Below, one piece after another: positions 6,629 through 14,070 of a DNA stretch of 48,134 nt. The position numbers and the translations under genes are program-made. The notes beneath the pieces were generated by a model that worked only from the letters and a program-made list of their open reading frames with translations, was not told the origin of the DNA and did no database searches. This DNA comes from a virus: positions 1 to 48,134 of the IMG/VR virus record IMGVR_UViG_3300032271_001005; one strand, 5' to 3'. How positions within the stretch are numbered: the first letter of the stretch is position 1; each line of letters starts with the position of its first letter.

Positions 6629-6840
6629 AGATCCATCTTCTTTTGAGACTGCGTATACAACTCATACCATAAGGTAGTATTAATAGGACAATCAGGGCAG
6701 GTAATATGACCTGTAAACCAAGGCACACAGTCCCAGCCTAAATCAAACGCTTCCTGCGCCGTCCCTTTAAATGTAGACTTACATCCCTCACAATAAAGTT
6801 CTACGTTGGCTTTTGTAAGTTCATCAAACGTGGGCTTCAC
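6625..6840 (-). CDS. Small zinc-finger-like protein, 71 aa
   Basis: CEGC at residues 17-20 and CPDC near 49-52 are separated by about 28 residues, a zinc-ribbon spacing. It starts 7 bases after the deaminase gene and may be co-translated with it. No specific family is recognised. Confidence 0.65.
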   Translation of the reverse strand: MKPTFDELTKANVELYCEGCKSTFKGTAQEAFDLGWDCVPWFTGHITCPDCPINTTLWYELYTQSQKKMDL

Positions 6841-6847
6841 AACTCTC

Positions 6848-7168
6848 CTATGTGTAAATGATCTTGTTGATACCTGACTTTACAAGATCCTGAAAACAAT
6901 TGTTACACGGTCGAGACAAACCTGACTCGCCTAACCGATTAACTCTAGCAATATAAATAGTAGCACCTCTAGGATTCTTAACACGACTAAGCGCATCAAC
7001 TTCTGCATGAACAGAACATTCCTGCTTAATCTTTTCTGTCTCGATAATCTCTGGATTATTACGCCACTTATTAATTCCTACAGACATAACACGACCGGAC
7101 TTTACAATAACCGCCCCATGTCGTTGCTTCATAGTTGAAGACTCTGCAACCTTCTCTGCTAGACGCAA
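6848..7168 (-). CDS. Cytidine/deoxycytidylate deaminase-family protein
   Basis: 106 aa with the deaminase zinc motifs HAEVDAL (His ligand, catalytic Glu) and PCNNC (two Cys ligands), plus TMKQRHGAVIVKSG typical of the family N-terminus. A role in converting dCMP/CMP-type substrates for nucleotide supply is likely; tRNA or other base substrates cannot be excluded. The only in-frame start is TTG 7168, without a clear ribosome site. In-frame codons extend upstream to about 7200 (NYLTNTEKSF), where they run out of phase with an ATG at 7220 that has a perfect AGGAG site. A +1 frameshift would join them. See the separate leader entry. Confidence 0.8.
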   Translation of the reverse strand: MRLAEKVAESSTMKQRHGAVIVKSGRVMSVGINKWRNNPEIIETEKIKQECSVHAEVDALSRVKNPRGATIYIARVNRLGESGLSRPCNNCFQDLVKSGINKIIYT

Positions 7169-7196
7169 GAAGGATTTCTCTGTGTTGGTAAGATAA

Positions 7197-7220
7197 TTAC
7201 TTACCTGCTCCTTTAGGCAT
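7197..7220 (-). other. Seven-codon leader frame MPKGAGK before the deaminase
   Basis: AGGAGTTAAG places an ideal ribosome site before ATG 7220, yet the frame ends at TAA after MPKGAGK. A +1 shift at AAG-TAA continues as NYLTNTEKSF into the deaminase, giving a natural-looking N-terminus. This could be a programmed shift at a stop codon, a real frameshift mutation, or a sequencing error. Confidence 0.45.
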
Positions 7221-7221
7221 C

Positions 7222-7407
7222 TTAACTCCTAGTCTCTACTAGAGTGGGGCAGGGGTAAGCCTGCCCACACTCATGACAAATGTATCCGTTATCAAGTTCT
7301 ACTTCATAGTGTAGTATCTCATCTATTTTACGGGAAGCCCTGATCAAACTAAAGATTCCGCCAATAATAAAACCGGATGCAAAAACAATGAATAGTCCTA
7401 AAATCAT
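7222..7407 (-). CDS. Small membrane protein with zinc-knuckle tail, 61 aa
   Basis: The N-terminus is one hydrophobic helix (ILGLFIVFASGFIIGGIFSL), followed by a basic stretch and a cytosolic-looking tail with CHECGQAYPC. It starts directly after the stop of the 23-aa membrane protein upstream. Function unknown. Confidence 0.65.
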   Translation of the reverse strand: MILGLFIVFASGFIIGGIFSLIRASRKIDEILHYEVELDNGYICHECGQAYPCPTLVETRS

Positions 7408-7479
7408 TTAATTAATCCTTTTATACTTAGAATACAGCCATAAACAAAATAATGCTAGGGCTATCCAAAAAAAATCCAA
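7408..7479 (-). CDS. Putative micro-membrane protein, 23 aa, TTG start
   Basis: The frame begins with TTG directly after the TAG of the upstream gene and ends directly before the ATG of the next, so it fills the interval exactly with no spacer. It is one hydrophobic helix (FFWIALALFCLWLY) followed by a basic KYKRIN tail. The start codon is weak and there is no homology to lean on. Confidence 0.4.
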   Translation of the reverse strand: MDFFWIALALFCLWLYSKYKRIN

Positions 7480-7878
7480 CTAAACTTCCTTCGCCACAAT
7501 GGTAGGAATACTAAATTCTTTTAAGATTCTCACACAATACTCCGCTCGTTTGTCTCCTTGCTTAAAGAACACAATGGCATGATCAATACCAGAAGTAATC
7601 ATATCATAATCAGCGGTAGCCTTCTGAAGATGATTACCCTCCAACTTAACACGATACAATTCCTCTTTAACAGAATAGCCTTTCTGACGAAGAAACTTCT
7701 CAACCTTACCTAAATATTCAGTTACCATATTCTCTGCACCACGAAGTCCAGTGTGAACAAAAACAATTTTCTTATCTTCTAAATCCTGTGCAGCAATATC
7801 TTCAATCTCTAACGTCATATTTCTCATGACTTCATTGTAGTTTTTCCAATTTGTACTACCAACAACCAAAACTCTCAT
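7480..7878 (-). CDS. SLOG/DUF2493-like nucleotide-binding protein
   Basis: 132 aa beginning MRVLVVGSTNW, with a central HTGLRGAENMVTEYL and a late ADYDMITSGIDHAIVFF strand: the Rossmann-like layout of the YspA/DUF2493 branch of the SLOG superfamily. Such proteins may bind or process nucleotide-derived ligands; the ligand is unknown. It is preceded by a hairpin and has a GGAG site at its start. Confidence 0.65.
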   Translation of the reverse strand: MRVLVVGSTNWKNYNEVMRNMTLEIEDIAAQDLEDKKIVFVHTGLRGAENMVTEYLGKVEKFLRQKGYSVKEELYRVKLEGNHLQKATADYDMITSGIDHAIVFFKQGDKRAEYCVRILKEFSIPTIVAKEV

Positions 7879-7899
7879 AATGTCTCCTAAAATAGAGAA

Positions 7900-7920
7900 G
7901 CGGTCTAAATTTTAGACCGC
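7900..7920 (-). terminator. Probable terminator hairpin
   Basis: GCGGTCTAAA (7900-7909) and TTTAGACCGC (7911-7920) form a nearly perfect palindrome; with a realistic loop it is a 7-bp GCGGTCT stem. On the minus strand it is followed by TTCTCTATTTTAGG. It sits between two minus-strand genes, after the Cys-rich gene. Confidence 0.6.
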
Positions 7921-7942
7921 CCTCCATTTAATTGTATAAATA

Positions 7943-8854
7943 TTACTCAAATGTGAACATTGTACGAACAGCAGCACCATCTGGAGTAATCGGAGCAAAC
8001 GCTCCACCCCAAATTGACTTTTGAATATCTGACTTTTCATCTACGGATTTGTTTGTAATAGAACAACTATCACAACAATCTCCATCACAATTAGGTCCAC
8101 AATCACCACAACAATCACATGCTGCCTTAGTCATTGCATGTTCACAAGAACATCCCTGACAATCATCACCATCGCAACCATCGCAAGTCTGACATCCAGA
8201 ACAGGCACAACCTACACACTTACCCATACCAGCACAATTACAAAGTTGCATAGTATCTCCATCAGCATCCTTATTCATAGCCTTAGTAGGCTCTGTCGTT
8301 TCACCGGGAACAGGGGCATCTACAGTAGAATTAGCAGTAGTACTGTATGTACCATTACCCTGCTGCTTTGAAGAATCAGTTTCACTCAAGTCAAGACCTT
8401 TCTGCATGGCAAGTTCGCTCTGGGGATCAGGTTCAGTTGTTGATGTGACACCGGGATCATAAGCACGATCTACAGTCTCTGAATTATCTACGTCTAGTCC
8501 TTTTTCAGTCATTTTTTCACCACCTTCAAAATAAAGTTTGCAGTATCCTTGAGGGTCTATTCGACCGGATACAATAGTGCAAGAATCTCCATCTACGAAG
8601 AACTTGCATGTGCTACAAACCTTATCCGTTGGCTTGTAATCACTATCTTCAGGCGCAAGGTAGTCAACTTTGCTCTTTTCCTTTTTTAAATAGTAATCTA
8701 CGGAATTGTCAGAACTATCAGGATCTTCTACCTGTTGACCACTAGAAGATGTTACTGGAGAAAGAGTACCTTGTGCCTCATATTTAGAAATTTCTTCCTT
8801 AACAGAAGAAAGAAAATTAAGTAATGTTTCCTTCTTCAAATTAATATCTCCCAT
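7943..8854 (-). CDS. Cys-rich protein with HiPIP-like motif and 19-Cys cluster
   Basis: 303 aa in four parts. Residues 1-78 are acidic and helical. A CSTCKFF...C...GYC motif (about 80-106) has the spacing of high-potential iron-sulfur-like cysteines often seen in phage proteins. A Ser/Thr/Pro-rich linker follows. Then about 19 cysteines fall within about 63 residues (205-270) in CxxC, CxC and CC pairs, interspersed with Gly/Asp. The C-terminus ends in an aromatic FTFE. The cluster resembles metallothionein or multi-cluster metal binders, but the metal and role are unknown. No signal peptide is visible, so it may be a virion or cytosolic protein. Confidence 0.8.
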   Translation of the reverse strand: MGDINLKKETLLNFLSSVKEEISKYEAQGTLSPVTSSSGQQVEDPDSSDNSVDYYLKKEKSKVDYLAPEDSDYKPTDKVCSTCKFFVDGDSCTIVSGRIDPQGYCKLYFEGGEKMTEKGLDVDNSETVDRAYDPGVTSTTEPDPQSELAMQKGLDLSETDSSKQQGNGTYSTTANSTVDAPVPGETTEPTKAMNKDADGDTMQLCNCAGMGKCVGCACSGCQTCDGCDGDDCQGCSCEHAMTKAACDCCGDCGPNCDGDCCDSCSITNKSVDEKSDIQKSIWGGAFAPITPDGAAVRTMFTFE

Positions 8855-8872
8855 TTTAAATTACTAATGGAT

Positions 8873-9130
8873 TCAGGCGTTTGGGCCGGTCTGGTTTGAA
8901 ACCTTGCCCTGTTCTGTTGAAACGATTGGGCCACCGTAAGCCTGTGGTGTTGTCATAGAAACATCAGCACCGCTAAGTGGTGACTGAACGCTAGTTCCAG
9001 CCATTGGCTTGGCAGAATTTAGGCCAAGATTCGTTACTGAAGGATTTACTTCAGTATGTGGAAAGATGGGATCTGTAAAATTTGGGCTACCGCCCTGCTT
9101 TGCATTAGGAGCCTGTTGATTATTATCCAT
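8873..9130 (-). CDS. Disordered small hypothetical protein, 85 aa
   Basis: Rich in Asn, Gln, Pro, Ser, Gly and Thr, without hydrophobic core or motifs, so it is probably disordered. It starts at ATG 9130 with an AAGGTGAAT site. It lies 18 bases before the Cys-rich gene and may be functionally paired with it. Unknown function. Confidence 0.6.
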   Translation of the reverse strand: MDNNQQAPNAKQGGSPNFTDPIFPHTEVNPSVTNLGLNSAKPMAGTSVQSPLSGADVSMTTPQAYGGPIVSTEQGKVSNQTGPNA

Positions 9131-9195
9131 TTATTAATTCACCTTCTTTCTAAGGGTATTTGTTTTAATTATACACTAAAAACGATATTTTGTAA

Positions 9196-9303
9196 TCATT
9201 TTTTATGGCATTCGCAAGTACATTGACGATCTTCTGATAATAATCTAGTTAAACATTTATCGTGTTGATTAGTTAAACACCAACCAAATTTACCTTTAGA
9301 CAT
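9196..9303 (-). CDS. Tiny Cys-rich protein, 35 aa
   Basis: ATG 9303 with GGATAATA upstream. Five cysteines in 35 residues (C9, C17, C28, C30, C32, ending TCECHKK) suggest metal binding. It fills the gap between the beta-helix gene and 9130. No family recognised. Confidence 0.55.
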   Translation of the reverse strand: MSKGKFGWCLTNQHDKCLTRLLSEDRQCTCECHKK

Positions 9304-9311
9304 TATTATCC

Positions 9312-10211
9312 TTAAAATTCAACTAATTTACCATTCTTGGATTCAGAAGGAGAATACCAAGTATTATTTTTCCAAACATTGCTAGGATCTTTAGACCAAG
9401 ATTCCACAGGTCCGTAAATACCACAATTAATACTGTAAAGCGTATCAAATTTATTATTCTCAAATAATATTTGAATGTTTGGTTTTTCTGTTCCAGAATT
9501 ACCAAGATACACACAATAGGAGCCACCCCTAACAAGGTTGTACGTTATTTTCCAATTAATATTTGGACCTTGCTCAGGGAACATACTTATCGCTGACGTA
9601 CAATTGTTAGTATGACATCCTAAAACATTATTATATATAGTTACATTTTTTACATTTCCAGAAGAAAGAACTGCTTGAGCATGATTGCTACTAGGATTAA
9701 TAAAATTATCAACATAAGAATTTGTTAATTTCATCCCATCAGTTGCAAAAATACCTCTTTGCGTACCATGAACATAGACATGATCTAATTTCATTTCTGT
9801 GCCGCCCAAAATTGCTGTATCGGGGTGTGAGTTCTTTGCAGCAGTTATTTCTACATAAGACATGTTTAAATTATTAAATTGACTCCATTGTCTAACCGCA
9901 TACCAAGTTGTGGGAGAAATAATTAAAGACCTAGTTATTGTTACATTGCTTGCTTCTACAAGCACCGGGCCGCGAATTTCATATCCATCAATCTTAGTAC
10001 CATTTTTTGTAATAATCATTTGCCCATTAAAAACTTTAAGTTTTTTAATTTTAGGTTTCCACCCAACAGAATTTTTTGTAGGAAATGATGAAGGTTTAGC
10101 AATTAATCTAGCAGGAATTTTTGATAAATTAAAAACAAAAACAAATATTGCTATACATATTAACACAATAAATGCTGAAATAATTTTAATTAATTTTTTA
10201 TTTTTAAACAA
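9312..10211 (-). CDS. Membrane-anchored right-handed beta-helix protein
   Basis: 299 aa. A basic start (MFKNKKLIK) and one hydrophobic helix (about residues 8-28) act as signal anchor. The rest has short repeated strands (VLVEASNVTITRSLI, MKLDHVYVHGTQRGIF, MKLTNSYVDNF, VKNVTIYNNVLG) typical of pectate-lyase-like parallel beta helices. No catalytic set is evident. Such folds often bind or cut polysaccharides at the cell surface; a role in altering host envelope sugars or superinfection is inference. Confidence 0.75.
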   Translation of the reverse strand: MFKNKKLIKIISAFIVLICIAIFVFVFNLSKIPARLIAKPSSFPTKNSVGWKPKIKKLKVFNGQMIITKNGTKIDGYEIRGPVLVEASNVTITRSLIISPTTWYAVRQWSQFNNLNMSYVEITAAKNSHPDTAILGGTEMKLDHVYVHGTQRGIFATDGMKLTNSYVDNFINPSSNHAQAVLSSGNVKNVTIYNNVLGCHTNNCTSAISMFPEQGPNINWKITYNLVRGGSYCVYLGNSGTEKPNIQILFENNKFDTLYSINCGIYGPVESWSKDPSNVWKNNTWYSPSESKNGKLVEF

Positions 10212-10505
10212 TTAAACATTTGCACCACTTTCAATTAAATTTATAAGATCTTTTTTGAGGATAAAAGAATCTTCAATAATTCTAACACTATTAATAAGAT
10301 ACTTAAACTCATTAAGTATTTCATCTGTAGCAAAATTTGGATCGCCATTAGACTTAATATAAAAATTAATAATTCTGTAAATCCTATCAGAAATATTAAC
10401 AGGATCTAGCATCGAAGCCCAATCCTCCAACTTGCCATCATCAACATTACGAATTAACTTAGCAATCTCCCTAGCAACATCAGCAGGGATTTTAATCTCA
10501 TTCAT
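10212..10505 (-). CDS. Hypothetical helical protein, 97 aa
   Basis: Mostly helical, acidic, soluble; no recognised family. It ends one base before the beta-helix gene starts, suggesting joint expression. The N-terminus IPADVAREIAKLIRN resembles small regulatory helices but has no diagnostic motif. Confidence 0.65.
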   Translation of the reverse strand: MNEIKIPADVAREIAKLIRNVDDGKLEDWASMLDPVNISDRIYRIINFYIKSNGDPNFATDEILNEFKYLINSVRIIEDSFILKKDLINLIESGANV

Positions 10506-10520
10506 ATTACATCCAATTCA

Positions 10521-11003
10521 TTATATAGACTTAGCAGCAGCAGCAATCTGCGCTGGAACAACCAAATAAGGATCTTCAAAAGTATCATCTCCAGCAGCCT
10601 GTGCAGACAAAGCAGACACTTGAGAACATACTAATGTTGACAGATTACGCATAATATTGTCAACCCATTTAGGGTCAGCGCCACAGATTAAAAAGATAAA
10701 AGCAATAATATCAACCCAACCATAAGGAGTACCAACTAAAGATTTCGCTTTCTCTACCGCCGCTTTCCTGTCACCCTTAATAGATAAAACTAAATAGTCT
10801 TCTTCAGGATATTGAGATAAATCATCAATAGCAACACCCCAAGGATTCGCTTCTACGATCTTCCCGTCACCAATATAAACTGCAGAATGATTATATTTCC
10901 ACTCACCTTCTTTACGCCAACGAAACCACTGGGCAGTTTGGATCATTCGTGAAAAAAATTGTGTTGTATGTATCGCAAGTATATCGCCGGGTTCAAGGTT
11001 CAT
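10521..11003 (-). CDS. NlpC/P60-superfamily (YiiX-like permuted papain) hydrolase
   Basis: 160 aa opening with LEPGDILAIHT, then NHSAVYIGDGKIVEA (the histidine block), GTPYGW and LVCSQVSAL (the cysteine block). This order, His before Cys, is that of the permuted YiiX/YaeF branch. These enzymes cut peptide or amide bonds in the cell envelope or on lipids. No signal peptide is seen, so export by lysis machinery or action inside is open. It overlaps the HNH gene by 4 bases. Confidence 0.8.
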   Translation of the reverse strand: MNLEPGDILAIHTTQFFSRMIQTAQWFRWRKEGEWKYNHSAVYIGDGKIVEANPWGVAIDDLSQYPEEDYLVLSIKGDRKAAVEKAKSLVGTPYGWVDIIAFIFLICGADPKWVDNIMRNLSTLVCSQVSALSAQAAGDDTFEDPYLVVPAQIAAAAKSI

Positions 11004-11428
11004 GAGAACAACCCCTTAACATATTTAGATGCTTCAAAATCTGAAGAAGCAGCAACATGCACACCACCATGACCTCTATGATGATGAACACACAAAACAA
11101 TTAAATTATCTGCTGATTCTACCCAAGCACCAACATTTTTAAGATCAGAAATACCCGGATAATCTTTTTCCAGCCAAGCCAACTCAACACCATTTTGAAG
11201 GCTAAACTCCACATGACTATGATGTAGTTCTAAAGGTTTCTTTAAATCACACTCAGAAAAATCATTACGATGCTTCCCAATCGCACACTGCCATTTTTCT
11301 GGATCTTTCTTCCACTGCTTGCGGATATGATTAAAATCAACGTAATGCGGATCATCCTTACGGGCAGGATGTGCAGGATAATGCACATTGTAAGAATGGG
11401 TTACTCTCTGAGTATGTTCCTCCGTCAT
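11000..11428 (-). CDS. HNH endonuclease-like protein
   Basis: 142 aa with ELHHSHVEF, then a DNLIVLCVHHHRGHGGVHV segment that carries the HNH metal and general-base histidines. An upstream Cys pair (QCAIGKH..DFSEC) may bind structural zinc. The start is taken at MTEEHTQ (11428); a GTG at 11440 is an alternative. Probably a nicking or cutting nuclease; whether a free-standing homing enzyme is unknown. Confidence 0.75.
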   Translation of the reverse strand: MTEEHTQRVTHSYNVHYPAHPARKDDPHYVDFNHIRKQWKKDPEKWQCAIGKHRNDFSECDLKKPLELHHSHVEFSLQNGVELAWLEKDYPGISDLKNVGAWVESADNLIVLCVHHHRGHGGVHVAASSDFEASKYVKGLFS

Positions 11429-11477
11429 ATATATCACCAATTAAATAAATTTTATTACATTACTATTTTATCAGATT

Positions 11478-11510
11478 AAAAAGACAGGAGCCTCCCATAG
11501 GAGGCTCCTG
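11478..11510 (-). terminator. Strong intrinsic terminator after the papain-like gene
   Basis: CAGGAGCCTCC (11485-11495), loop CATA, GGAGGCTCCTG (11500-11510): an 11-bp perfect stem. On the minus strand it is followed by TCTTTTTAATC. It lies 15 bases past the stop of the papain-like protease gene. Confidence 0.9.
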
Positions 11511-11525
11511 CTTATTATTTCTTAT

Positions 11526-12455
11526 TTACAGAGTGTAATTTTTTGAACGTCCCCAAGCAAGAATCGCCTGAGCAACCTTGCGACTCTTACCATATCTTGT
11601 GGATGAAGCCCAAATCTTAACGCAATTCCATAATGCAAGATCATCATCTACAGGAGGAACTGGGGTAGGTGTTGGGGTTGGTGGCACTGGTGCAGGAGGC
11701 ACAGGTGCCGGTGGTACCGGAGTTGGATCTGGTGTAGGTGTTGGAGGAACAGGAGTTGGAGTAGGTGCAGGCTTATTTAAGCCAACAAGAACTGTAGCAT
11801 CTCCCTGCTCTGAAAGCAATCTGCCGAGTGTATTAAATGACATGTACGCACGACCATTATCAACACCCCAAGATGTTCCCCATGAATTCTGCATCCCGAC
11901 CAACTGACGTTCTACATCAATTTCATCAAGAATAAACTCATGCCCACCTGCTACCGAATCACCAGCAGGAATGGTCAAAAGACCATTGGAATCAGGATGG
12001 AACATATTATTATACCAATTTACACCAATCATGACTGGATGCTGTGTTAAAGCAGCAAGCACATCATTTAAAGAGAAGCAATGCGTAAATCCACTGATAA
12101 GGCCACGGTTCTGTAGCACTTTTGCTACAGACAAACCGTCCGACCCGGTATCATCTGGAGGATAACTACCCGGCGCATTATCAATCTTAGTAGCATCCGA
12201 ATAAACGGAAACTGCTACAGATTCATCCAACACCGTTCCCGCAGGAAGAGTACTAAAATAAGGATCTGTGCCGATTAGTCCGACCCCGCTATTCCCGGTA
12301 CAACTGCCAAGATTGCCTTGGTCAAAGCACGGGACTTCTCTCCTCCACCTTGTTGACGTGAGGGTGATACTTGAACCATCAAAAGCATATGCTCTTGAAC
12401 GTGGATCATGGTTTACATTACGACCTAAAGTGTATCGACCTAAATTGTATATCAT
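11526..12455 (-). CDS. Papain-like C1 cysteine protease with Pro/Thr linker
   Basis: 309 aa. The full papain catalytic set is visible: Q46 and C52 in DQGNLGSC, H172 in GGHEF and N190 in NSWGTSWG, with the papain spacing Q-5-C. Residues about 230-262 are a PTPxP linker of the type found in actinobacterial wall proteins, and a roughly 40-residue C-terminal domain (LALWNCVKIWASSTRYGK) follows, perhaps a binding module. No signal peptide is seen. A strong terminator follows. Role could be cleavage of host surface proteins or virion maturation; inference. Confidence 0.85.
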   Translation of the reverse strand: MIYNLGRYTLGRNVNHDPRSRAYAFDGSSITLTSTRWRREVPCFDQGNLGSCTGNSGVGLIGTDPYFSTLPAGTVLDESVAVSVYSDATKIDNAPGSYPPDDTGSDGLSVAKVLQNRGLISGFTHCFSLNDVLAALTQHPVMIGVNWYNNMFHPDSNGLLTIPAGDSVAGGHEFILDEIDVERQLVGMQNSWGTSWGVDNGRAYMSFNTLGRLLSEQGDATVLVGLNKPAPTPTPVPPTPTPDPTPVPPAPVPPAPVPPTPTPTPVPPVDDDLALWNCVKIWASSTRYGKSRKVAQAILAWGRSKNYTL

Positions 12456-12562
12456 TAATATTTTCCCCTAAATTCAATTTTTTTCCAGTGTTCAATTTCT
12501 TTATCTTTTCCGAACGAATTTAACGCATCCATAAGAGCGTCTAATAAATATTTAGAAATCAC
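12455..12562 (-). CDS. Tiny hypothetical protein, 35 aa, GTG start
   Basis: GTG 12562 lies 6 bases after the stop of the FMN-binding gene, and its TAA overlaps the ATG of the papain gene (TAATG). Amphipathic helix followed by a basic tail. Evidence is the coupling on both sides; the sequence itself is not informative. Confidence 0.45.
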   Translation of the reverse strand: MISKYLLDALMDALNSFGKDKEIEHWKKIEFRGKY

Positions 12563-12568
12563 TAGTTA

Positions 12569-13462
12569 TCAGAAACCTGCCTGCTTCAATGCATCTGCAA
12601 GGGAAGTTTTGAAACCAGAGGTGGTGTATGTTGCACCTGAGATAGTAGCAATGTTTGAACTTTGTGCCGCTAGAGCCTCGAAAATCATAGTCGGATTTGC
12701 GGGGTCACTATTCATCGCTGCCAAAGTAGCAACATTATATTTACCAATATTCTTAGAAGTACTGTCGGTTGCACCAAAAACTGGTACGGTGATAGCAGTA
12801 ATCTTACCGCCAGAAATTGTTGCTGCAACCTGAATTGGGTAAGTTAGACCCTGATCTGCAACATTAACAGTAGCGGCTACACCAGTAAATGTACCATCCT
12901 TTACCGTACCGCCAGTAGCAGTTGGGCTAGGGGTAGGTGTTGGTGTTGGTGTAACGGTACCAGTTGGAGTTGGTGTGGGGGTGGCTGTGCTAGAAGGAAT
13001 TACAGGAGTTCCTGTAACCTTAGCATTATTTGTCTGGTCCTTGAGAACCTTGGTGGAACAAGTGTACGTCCATGTCTCGCCTACATTAAGAAGCGGATCT
13101 GAATCATTTCCGCTGACATAAGTTACTGGACTGCACTTGTCATCTTCAACGACAATATTTTTGAAATCAATAGTACCTGTATTTGCTACCTTGTAAGTAT
13201 AGGTAACTGTACTACCGGGAACTACTACATTCTTATTGCTAGTTGTTGTGAGAGACATCTGGGCATTACGGGCGTAAACGGTTGCGTTTGCATTTGCCGT
13301 AACTGTTAGACTATCTAGATTTGCTGAATCAACCGGAATTGGAAGAGAAAAATCTGCCATAGCATTTGATGACCAACCAATTACTCCAATACCAGCAACT
13401 GCGCTTAGCGCAAAAACGGCTTTCTTCTTATTATTTGTTCTTACCTTTTTAACACGACTCAT
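12569..13462 (-). CDS. Secreted FMN-binding (flavinylated) protein with DUF11-type repeat
   Basis: 297 aa. A Sec signal peptide (KKK, hydrophobic AVFALSAVAGIGVIGW, cleavage after NAMA near residue 36) is followed by a DUF11/DUF7507-like beta domain (about 70-150), a PTPTP linker (about 158-185) and a C-terminal FMN_bind domain (about 186-297). The last has DGTFTGVA, TISGGKITAI and the flavinylation motif SGATYT, in which T278 is the expected site for covalent FMN attached by host ApbE. FMN_bind proteins shuttle electrons outside the membrane, and actinobacteria pair them with ferric-reductase-like proteins such as the one at 15224-16531. No ApbE gene is present in the window. Confidence 0.9.
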   Translation of the reverse strand: MSRVKKVRTNNKKKAVFALSAVAGIGVIGWSSNAMADFSLPIPVDSANLDSLTVTANANATVYARNAQMSLTTTSNKNVVVPGSTVTYTYKVANTGTIDFKNIVVEDDKCSPVTYVSGNDSDPLLNVGETWTYTCSTKVLKDQTNNAKVTGTPVIPSSTATPTPTPTGTVTPTPTPTPSPTATGGTVKDGTFTGVAATVNVADQGLTYPIQVAATISGGKITAITVPVFGATDSTSKNIGKYNVATLAAMNSDPANPTMIFEALAAQSSNIATISGATYTTSGFKTSLADALKQAGF

Positions 13463-13586
13463 GAGTGTTTATATTCTCCTATTTTCTGGGGCTTAGTTTT
13501 ATTTCATACCCCAATCATATTTTAACACGAATGGGTTATTTAATTTTATAAGAACTGGTTAATTTTAGTCACTTTAGTCACACAAG

Positions 13587-13659
13587 TCCCACCGGCTGGA
13601 ATCGAACCAGCGACATCGAAATTAGAAGTTTCGCGTTCTATCCCCTGAACTACGGTGAG
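13587..13659 (-). tRNA. tRNA-Arg (anticodon UCU)
   Basis: The minus strand folds into a complete cloverleaf. The acceptor arm is CTCACCG/CGGTGGG with one T-G pair, the D-stem GTTC/GAAC, the anticodon stem CGAAA/TTTCG with loop CTTCTAA, and the T-arm GCTGG-TTCGATT-CCAGC. CCA is not encoded. Its 5' end overlaps the last 10 bases of the upstream coding sequence. It would decode AGA, useful for AT-rich phage genes. Confidence 0.95.
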
Positions 13660-13814
13660 TAACCATGACGCAAAAGCATCATGGCGTAGCGCATTCCATT
13701 GAAAAACCAACGGGACTCTTCATCAGCGGGCTTGTCTGAAGAAATACATTCTTCTATCTCAAGAGCAAACTTATTACGATAATACTCTTCAAAGTCCCGC
13801 TGAAGATCGTCCAT
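13650..13814 (-). CDS. Small protein whose end overlaps tRNA-Arg, 54 aa
   Basis: The start at ATG 13814 follows AGGGACTGAC, directly after the upstream gene. Acidic N-terminus, then SRWFFNGMRYAMMLLRHGYSP. The stop TAG (13650-13652) lies inside the tRNA-Arg acceptor and D region, so processing of the tRNA would cut the 3' end of this message. No family recognised. Confidence 0.65.
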   Translation of the reverse strand: MDDLQRDFEEYYRNKFALEIEECISSDKPADEESRWFFNGMRYAMMLLRHGYSP

Positions 13815-13815
13815 G

Positions 13816-14055
13816 TCAGTCCCTGTACTTCCCAACCTTGATACGTTCTGGGGTGGAATCATATTCTTCATCATCTTCCTGCTCTAACTGGAATTGACGA
13901 ATCTCATTCTGTATAGACTTAAACTGCTTCATAACAGTAGTGTAACGATCATAAAGCATTATTGGAATTTCAATGGTTTCATCAGTGGCAAAAATTCTTG
14001 GTGCCAAAGTATAAACCGGGTACAAAGATTCCTCGTTAACAACTACCTGAATCAT
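13816..14055 (-). CDS. Small hypothetical protein, 79 aa
   Basis: Beta-like N-terminal half (IQVVVNEESLYPVYTLAPRIF) followed by a charged helix. No recognised family. It ends 1-2 bases before the next start. Confidence 0.65.
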   Translation of the reverse strand: MIQVVVNEESLYPVYTLAPRIFATDETIEIPIMLYDRYTTVMKQFKSIQNEIRQFQLEQEDDEEYDSTPERIKVGKYRD

Positions 14056-14070
14056 TCGGAAATCTCCCGA

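Noticed and set aside
11000-11428. Integrase or transposase
   Set aside because: The HNH histidine block is clear, while tyrosine or serine recombinase motifs are absent here and elsewhere in the window.
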